Below, piece by piece: positions 57,408 to 64,000 of a DNA stretch of 64,000 nucleotides. The stretch's first letter is position 1. Each line of letters opens with the position of its first letter. Both the position numbers and the translations under genes were made by a program. The DNA comes from Orbaceae bacterium lpD04. GTDB taxonomy: Bacteria > Pseudomonadota > Gammaproteobacteria > Enterobacterales > Orbaceae. The notes under the pieces were generated by a model. It worked only from the letters and a program-made list of their open reading frames with translations. It made no database searches and was not told the DNA's origin. The DNA is taken from NCBI GenBank assembly GCA_036251935.1, contig CP133967.1:2737488-2801487 (forward strand), given 5' to 3'.

Positions 57408-58568
57408 CTATCGGGTTAACTTTTGTCTAATTACATGTCGATAGCCAAGAATTTGACGTATACGACCTTCTCGTAATGCAGAAATAAATATACCTACTGA
57501 AAAATAGAATATACCTAATACCATGAGCATAAACAAATTAAAAATATTATCAGAAATACTTAGTCCCATTTGATTTACACTAGCGATCATATTTACAGCC
57601 CAAGTAGAAGGTAATAATTTTGAAACGCATTGTACCCAAAAAGGCATGGCATGTAGTGGCCAAACAGTACCAGAGAGATAGAAGACAGGTGTGGTTAGGA
57701 ATGCTAGCGTTAAATAGATCATTTCAACACTTCTTAAGCACTCTGTTAATAATTTAGCTAATCCCATTACAGCAAATAGAAACGGCAATGTCATTAATAA
57801 AATTTGAGGCAAAGTGGCTAGTTGGCGATAACCTAAAATCCATGGCCATAAACCAAATAGTACGATCGAGAGAAATAACCAAATGGGTAATAAGGCAGAA
57901 AGGCTACCAATAAATATGATTTTAGGTGGTTTACCTTGTGGTAAGGAATTTAGCGCTATATGTGTACGTGTTGAAGAAAGTAATAATGAATGTTGTAATA
58001 GCATCACTAATAAGCCAGGGAATGTGATCGCGGCAAAACTAATACCTGGATTAAATAACGGATCTGTCTGGCTTTTTATCGGTGAAAGTGCGACATTAAT
58101 TTGTACTGGAGTAAAGCCACTATTACGCATAATATTGGTATTATAGTTTGTTAATACCTGCTGATAAATGGATTTTAGATCCTGTTGAATTTGACCATTT
58201 GCTAACCGACTTGAAGCATCGCCATAGGCAGGAATAACGACATTTTCACCATTAAATAATCGCTTTTCATAATTCCTTGGGATCGTAATGACGGCAAATA
58301 GTTTTCGGGCATTAATATCATCATAAGCATCTAATGAACTTTCATAAGTGGTGATATTTACTTTTGCACTCGTTGCAAGCTCTCTAATTAATTGACGACT
58401 TGAGGCGGAGTGATCAAGATCAATAACGGCAACCGGTAAATTAATTACACTACCATTACTATAAACTAAGCTCATTAAACTAACCGAAACAAGTAAGAAT
58501 AACCATTTAGGTATAGTCAAAAATCGTAATGTAATTCTAACAAAAGCAGCCCAATACATTTTAAACAT
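57408..58568 (-). CDS. ABC-2 type transporter permease (second copy in the exporter operon)
   Basis: A 386-residue membrane protein of the ABC-2 type (YhhJ/YbhR-like): an N-terminal membrane helix, a periplasmic domain (about 40-190) and five to six helices in the C-terminal half, with the family's LTTPVFYLSGTVWPLHAMP segment. The start at 58568 has GGAGGAGG upstream and overlaps the stop of the preceding permease by one base (TAATG), indicating tight coupling. Such permeases normally work with an ABC ATPase and an HlyD adaptor to export drugs or other compounds. Confidence 0.85.
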   Translation of the reverse strand: MFKMYWAAFVRITLRFLTIPKWLFLLVSVSLMSLVYSNGSVINLPVAVIDLDHSASSRQLIRELATSAKVNITTYESSLDAYDDINARKLFAVITIPRNYEKRLFNGENVVIPAYGDASSRLANGQIQQDLKSIYQQVLTNYNTNIMRNSGFTPVQINVALSPIKSQTDPLFNPGISFAAITFPGLLVMLLQHSLLLSSTRTHIALNSLPQGKPPKIIFIGSLSALLPIWLFLSIVLFGLWPWILGYRQLATLPQILLMTLPFLFAVMGLAKLLTECLRSVEMIYLTLAFLTTPVFYLSGTVWPLHAMPFWVQCVSKLLPSTWAVNMIASVNQMGLSISDNIFNLFMLMVLGIFYFSVGIFISALREGRIRQILGYRHVIRQKLTR

Positions 58569-59716
58569 TATATGACCTCCTCCTTGTTTAAGCGTCTTAC
58601 TAAACGTTTTCTTACAAGTAAAGTAATAATGATTGGGTAGATCATTAAAATTAGACATGTCTTAATAACAGAGAAAAAATTAGTATGTCTTATAAATAGG
58701 TCGAAAAGAGTGTTTAATGCATAGGTCAATGGCTCAATAGATGAAATAGCTCTTGCGATTTCAGGCATCGATAACTCTGGAACAACAACCCCTGAGTAAG
58801 TAAGTGCTAATCCAACTAATAATCCGATATATGAATAAGCGTCAATTGTTGAACGAGTATAGCTAAATAATAATATACCTAAACTTTGTGCCGCAATAAC
58901 GTAAAAAAAGGCAACAACTAGCATCGCGAAGGGATTACCAGATACATGAGCTTGAGAGAAAAAGACGAGTAATGCGATCTCGAAAATTAGTAACATTGTA
59001 TACCACAATGTATATGGCGCTAATTTACCTAATACAAATGGATAATTTGGCCTCGTCCGCCGAGGTAACTTACCTAAAATGTGAATAGTCATCGTCACAA
59101 CAAAAAGTTGTAGTAAATGCACCGTAGCTGAGAATTGCTGGAAATACATAGAATTACCGCTGGCGTTAAACAATCCATCATAATTGAACGTCACATTAGC
59201 CAACTTAGGCATTGATAACCCCATTTTTGTTACAAGGGTCCCGCGGTACTGGCTGTTTAGTTCTGCAATAAGTCCTGAATAATCCATCACTGAATATAAT
59301 CCAGCACTGTAATATAAGGCATTGTAGTACAAAATAGGGGTCGGCTGTTTACCAGACAAGACATCTGCTTCAAAACTAGCGGGTATATATAATAGTGCAT
59401 AAATTTTAGCTTGCGCTAAACTTTTTTCAGCATCATTTAGTGAGTCACCGTAATCGATTAGCTGAGCATGAGCTCCTGCATCAAGATCTCGAATAATTTC
59501 CCTTGATAAAACACTTTTATCTTGGTCAATATAGCCGACCGGTAAATCATATAATACGCCACTAGAATAAATGCTACTAATCAAGGTAAATACCATTAAT
59601 GGCATCATCCATAATAACCAATGGAAAGTAAAGCGTCTGAAGATAAAAGGCATTTCATCATTAAATGCTGCCTTAAAACGCTTGAAAAACTGAATGACTA
59701 CTGCTCTAACTTCCAT
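58568..59716 (-). CDS. ABC-2 type transporter permease (first copy in the exporter operon)
   Basis: A 382-residue homologue of the following permease, with the same layout: N-terminal helix near residues 30-50, a periplasmic domain and five to six C-terminal helices (for example SLGILLFSYTRSTIDAYSYIGLL and VGLALTYSGVVVPELSMP). It overlaps the end of the HlyD-type gene by 19 bases. The two permeases would form a heterodimer. No ATP-binding-cassette gene is adjacent. Confidence 0.83.
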   Translation of the reverse strand: MEVRAVVIQFFKRFKAAFNDEMPFIFRRFTFHWLLWMMPLMVFTLISSIYSSGVLYDLPVGYIDQDKSVLSREIIRDLDAGAHAQLIDYGDSLNDAEKSLAQAKIYALLYIPASFEADVLSGKQPTPILYYNALYYSAGLYSVMDYSGLIAELNSQYRGTLVTKMGLSMPKLANVTFNYDGLFNASGNSMYFQQFSATVHLLQLFVVTMTIHILGKLPRRTRPNYPFVLGKLAPYTLWYTMLLIFEIALLVFFSQAHVSGNPFAMLVVAFFYVIAAQSLGILLFSYTRSTIDAYSYIGLLVGLALTYSGVVVPELSMPEIARAISSIEPLTYALNTLFDLFIRHTNFFSVIKTCLILMIYPIIITLLVRKRLVRRLNKEEVI

Positions 59717-60669
59717 AAAACACTCATGCCCGCGCGAAGATCCTTAACTGGCTCTATAGGGTAGAGTCTAATTTCGAATGTTCTTAAATCAAAATCGCCA
59801 GTTGCCCTTGTCGCTCTTTTCGTAGAATAGTCTCCCATAGGGGCTATATAACGAACTTCAGCTTCAATTTTTTTATCACCAAGCGCTGGAACTTCTAATA
59901 AAACATGATCATTTTTATGAATGTTGACCAAAATATTTTCACGTATATTAAAAACAAAATAGGCTTGAGATTGCCGGATAACGGTAATCAAAGGACTTGT
60001 TGCATTAAACAGTTCACCAACTTCAGCAGGAATAGAGCCCACTTCACCATCAACGGGTGATTTAAGTAGTAGATCATCATATTGGATCGTAAGCTGTTTT
60101 AAATTCTCTTCAGTTTGCTGTAGTTGAGCTTCATAAATTTGTCGTTGCTCTGCGCGATCACCATGTAAGGCTTGATCCAAAGTAGCTTGTGCAGATTGTA
60201 CTTGTTGATAAGCTGCATCTCGTGATTTTAAAGCACTATCTAAAACAGACTGAGATATATAACCTTTACCTGAAATAGTTTTATTACGATTATACTCTTT
60301 TGAGGCATTTTCATAAGTCACTTTTGCCTGAGCAAGTAAGGCTTCGTAGTAGCGAATACTCTCTTCTCGAGTTCCATGCTCAGATTGTTCAAGTTGAGCC
60401 TTAGCTTGGTCTCTTGACGCTTCTGCAGCCTTGACTTGAGCTAATAGCTCTGGACTGTCTAAGGTAATTAAAAGGTCACCAATCTTAACATTATCACCTC
60501 GACTAACATTAATAACCGTGACTCTTCCCTTAGCTTTAGATGATACGCTAACGTTAGGAGCATCAACCTCACCTTGTAATACCAGTTGGCTATTATGCGA
60601 ACGAATTAAAATTGTCATTGAAATCGTAACAACAATAAGCAAAACTACAGCAAATATCTTTTTATTCAT
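59698..60669 (-). CDS. HlyD-family membrane fusion protein
   Basis: A 323-residue periplasmic adaptor with one N-terminal membrane anchor (about 5-24), a biotinyl-lipoyl half-site (residues about 35-75), a coiled coil (about 75-200: ASRDQAKAQLEQSEHGTREESIRYYEAL...), the second lipoyl half and a beta-barrel (about 215-320) with the SPVDGEVGSIPAEVGE segment. It would link the inner-membrane permeases to an outer-membrane channel such as TolC. It starts the operon, and its ribosome-binding site is weak. Similar proteins (YhiI, YbhG) accompany ABC-2 permeases in E. coli. Confidence 0.9.
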   Translation of the reverse strand: MNKKIFAVVLLIVVTISMTILIRSHNSQLVLQGEVDAPNVSVSSKAKGRVTVINVSRGDNVKIGDLLITLDSPELLAQVKAAEASRDQAKAQLEQSEHGTREESIRYYEALLAQAKVTYENASKEYNRNKTISGKGYISQSVLDSALKSRDAAYQQVQSAQATLDQALHGDRAEQRQIYEAQLQQTEENLKQLTIQYDDLLLKSPVDGEVGSIPAEVGELFNATSPLITVIRQSQAYFVFNIRENILVNIHKNDHVLLEVPALGDKKIEAEVRYIAPMGDYSTKRATRATGDFDLRTFEIRLYPIEPVKDLRAGMSVLWKLEQ

Positions 60670-60886
60670 AATAAATTAATGAGAGTTGAATCAAACCAGA
60701 TAAGGATAATATTTGGATCAAACGGGTGAATGATATTACGTATTATACCACTAAAATGGGGCAAATCTTACACAATTAACAATTAAATTACTATACCAAT
60801 TGTGCGCTATTTTAAAGTAGATAACCTGTTAAGATTATCTAATAATAGTAGATTAAATCATACCACGTGTACATTAAATACTCACC

Positions 60887-60903
60887 GGATAATACTATTA
60901 TCC
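60887..60903. promoter_or_regulatory. Palindrome GGATAATA-C-TATTATCC upstream of the exporter operon
   Basis: A perfect 8-bp dyad with a 1-base centre. GGATAATA occurs again at 60704-60711, nearer the HlyD-type start codon. It could be an operator. Nothing else is evident in 60670-60978. Confidence 0.35.
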
Positions 60904-60978
60904 ACACTATAGAAAATCATTAGGATAAATTAGAACATCAAAGTATCGTTAATAAATCAAAGAGTCTACTTGCATAAA

Positions 60979-61002
60979 AAAACCGGATAATAATCCGGTT
61001 TT
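60979..61002 (-). terminator. nusG terminator
   Basis: A perfect 10-bp stem (AAAACCGGAT with its complement), 4-base loop and TTTTT tail on the minus strand, 25 bases after the nusG stop. Confidence 0.88.
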
Positions 61003-61026
61003 ATAAAAAACTAAATTAAAAACCAC

Positions 61027-61572
61027 TTAACTTTTTTCTACCTGACTAAAATCAAGCTCGACAGGTGTTGCTCGACCAAAAATTGATACAGATACTTTTA
61101 AGCGACTTTTTTCATAATCAACTTCTTCTACAACACCGTTAAAGTCAGCAAATGGACCTTCGTTAACACGAACCAATTCACCTGGTTCAAATAATGTTTT
61201 AGGGCGCGGCTTATCACCAACTTGTTGTAAACGATTCATTATCGCATCAACTTCTTTTTGTGAAATTGGTGCAGGTCTATCAGATGTTCCACCAATAAAT
61301 CCCATCGTTCTAGGTACGCTTCGAACTAAATGCCAGGTAGCATCATTCATTAGCATTTCAACTAACACATAGCCAGGAAAGAATTTCCTTTCGCTTTTGC
61401 GTCGTTGTCCACCTTTCATTTCTACCACTTCTTCCGTTGGTACTAAAACATCACCAAACGAATCTTCCATGTTATGTAATTTAATATATTCGCGTAATGA
61501 TTGTGCAACACGCGCTTCATAGCCCGAGTAAGCCTGAATTACATACCAACGCTTTTTCTGTGTTTCACTCAT
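61027..61572 (-). CDS. nusG: Transcription termination/antitermination factor NusG
   Basis: NusG binds RNA polymerase and Rho and links transcription to translation. The 181-residue protein has the NGN domain ([29 protein letters not shown]) and the KOW domain ([22 protein letters not shown]). It begins 1 base after the secE stop. Unlike in E. coli it is not followed by rplKAJL-rpoBC; a terminator ends the unit. Confidence 0.98.
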   Translation of the reverse strand: MSETQKKRWYVIQAYSGYEARVAQSLREYIKLHNMEDSFGDVLVPTEEVVEMKGGQRRKSERKFFPGYVLVEMLMNDATWHLVRSVPRTMGFIGGTSDRPAPISQKEVDAIMNRLQQVGDKPRPKTLFEPGELVRVNEGPFADFNGVVEEVDYEKSRLKVSVSIFGRATPVELDFSQVEKS

Positions 61573-61573
61573 A

Positions 61574-61975
61574 CTAATGTCCTAACACCGTTAATTTTGA
61601 TATTGCCCAAAAAAAGAATGTGTCTAATCCCCATAAACAAAGACCGACAACAATCGTTATTACAGCAATTAGTAATGTAGTTTGTATTGCTTCTTTTCTT
61701 GTTGGCCACACAACTTTACGAAGTTCCATACGAGACTCTTTAGCAAAGCTGATAAGACTTTTACCTTTTTGCGTGGTTATTGCAAGTAATAATGCTAAAA
61801 CAGCAACAAGGATAACGCCAATAATTCTTACAACAACATTAGGTTGGTAGACAGAATTTGGCCCAGCAAAATAAAAATTACCCCATATAACAAAAACTAC
61901 CAGTATAAAAACGAAAAGCCACTTAATTTTATCAAGCGCTTTGCTTGTTCCATGATTATCACTAACAGTACTCAT
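61574..61975 (-). CDS. secE: Preprotein translocase subunit SecE
   Basis: SecE is an essential part of the SecYEG channel. The 133-residue protein has three membrane helices, as in enterobacteria, and the conserved amphipathic segment [24 protein letters not shown] before the last one. I prefer the ATG at 61975 (MSTVSDN); a start at 61999 is possible but has no clear Shine-Dalgarno. It follows tufB, separated by a terminator. Confidence 0.95.
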   Translation of the reverse strand: MSTVSDNHGTSKALDKIKWLFVFILVVFVIWGNFYFAGPNSVYQPNVVVRIIGVILVAVLALLLAITTQKGKSLISFAKESRMELRKVVWPTRKEAIQTTLLIAVITIVVGLCLWGLDTFFFWAISKLTVLGH

Positions 61976-62089
61976 ATAAAACCCATTATTTATTTTCATC
62001 TTATAATCTATTTTATAAAATGCTCGATTAAAAAACTAAAGCATTTTACCAAATAGACTATCAGTATTAAAACTATTCGACAAGATAAG

Positions 62090-62113
62090 AAAGGGTATCT
62101 TAAGACACCCCTT
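62090..62113 (-). terminator. tufB terminator
   Basis: A 10-bp stem with two G-U pairs on the minus strand and a 4-base loop, 25 bases after the tufB stop, followed by CTTATCTTG. Moderately strong. Confidence 0.6.
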
Positions 62114-62135
62114 CAAATTTATCATTTATTGAACT

Positions 62136-63368
<1,233 letters not shown>

Positions 63369-63580
63369 TTAACCTAGTATTATATGCTTTTTGAGATAAT
63401 TATAAACCCATGCAATGTAAATAATACTGACTTTAAAAATCAGCTCTGAATGATATCAGATAAATACACCTTGTTACAAGTTTTATAGTCAGGAACTAAC
63501 TAAATATTTTGTTTTAATCACGCTAAAACCAAAGTAATTATTTGCACTGAAAGATTAAAATTTAATATGAATATTGAGAA

Positions 63581-63656
63581 TGGTGCTGATAGGCAGATTC
63601 GAACTGCCGACCTCACCCTTACCAAGGGTGTGCTCTACCAACTGAGCTATATCAGC
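63581..63656 (-). tRNA. thrT: tRNA-Thr (anticodon GGT)
   Basis: Seventy-six bases with encoded CCA. Acceptor GCTGATA/TATCAGC, anticodon loop TTGGTAA, T-loop GTTCGAATC. It is closest to tufB. Confidence 0.97.
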
Positions 63657-63658
63657 AT

Positions 63659-63733
<75 letters not shown>

Positions 63734-63876
63734 ATGTTCAAAACTTTCAGCTTACTAAATGATTTTAAAAATTAGGTTTATCAATTTTATATTTACACTT
63801 AGTTAGGCCAAGATAAAATAGAACTGGCTATTTAAATTCTATTTTATTTAAAATCTTTTAATTAAATAAAAGTTGA

Positions 63877-63961
<85 letters not shown>

Positions 63962-63993
63962 CCGAAACTTTAACTTAATTTACTTAGGACTAA

Positions 63994-64000
63994 TGGTGCC
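63994..64000 (-). tRNA. Probable 3' end of another tRNA (thrU by synteny)
   Basis: The last seven bases read GGCACCA on the minus strand, the 3-prime end of a tRNA with encoded CCA. In E. coli thrU precedes tyrU and ends with these bases. The gene runs off the window. Confidence 0.45.

Overview
The window looks like chromosomal DNA of a low-GC gammaproteobacterium with strongly enterobacterial gene content and synteny: gltBD divergent from yhcC, a thr operon with an attenuator, tyrU-glyT-thrT-tufB, the str operon, sapBCDF, rne and rraA. The AT-rich sequence, enterobacterial-type proteins, a Klebsiella-like type VI secretion locus and a galactitol/tagatose-type PTS operon would fit the Orbaceae (Gilliamella, Frischella and relatives, insect-gut symbionts). 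That placement is inference; no marker here proves it.

Layout. 1-13.1 kb (minus strand): half of a type VI secretion locus, transcribed right to left as tssB, tssC, tssK, tssL, an OmpA-domain envelope protein, hcp, clpV, vgrG and the start of a gene cut by the window edge, with a LuxR-type regulator upstream of tssB. 13.3-20.5 kb: glutamate synthase gltBD and divergent yhcC. 20.5-26.4 kb: a catabolic cluster (sugar kinase and DeoR-type repressor, divergent from a GatY-type aldolase, a sugar-phosphate kinase, fructose-family EIIBC and EIIA) with a perfect CRP core site. 26.4-28.0 kb: ribD and nrdR. 28.1-33.3 kb: thrLABC, with a structured inverted-repeat element abutting the thrC stop codon. 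33.3-37.1 kb: an unknown small gene, ydfG, folK, dksA and moaA. 37.9-44.5 kb: rne and sapBCDF. 44.5-51.0 kb: ppnP, a YoaE-type TerC/CBS protein, a YbaL-type antiporter, an adenine permease and ycdX. 51.2-55.8 kb: the str operon rpsL-rpsG-fusA-tuf. 56-60.7 kb: azoR, rraA and an HlyD plus two ABC-2 permeases without a visible ATPase. 61-64 kb (minus strand): tyrU-glyT-thrT-tufB followed by secE-nusG.

How the genes work together. The T6SS genes make sheath, part of the baseplate and membrane complex, Hcp tube, VgrG tip and the recycling ATPase; tssA, E, F, G, J and M are not in the window and probably lie beyond the left edge. The PTS cluster can import and phosphorylate a hexose or hexitol, phosphorylate it again and cleave the ketose bisphosphate; D-tagatose or a related sugar is the best guess. 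RNase E and its inhibitor RraA are both present.

Most notable: two apparently nucleotide-identical tuf genes lie in inverted orientation only about 6.3 kb apart, so the segment between them could invert. Also notable are a complete thr attenuator, the terminal-inverted-repeat element beside thrC, a LuxR-family regulator with the acyl-homoserine-lactone pocket residues beside the T6SS genes, and perfect hairpins in the str operon. I saw no insertion sequence, CRISPR array, prophage or clearly unprecedented gene system.
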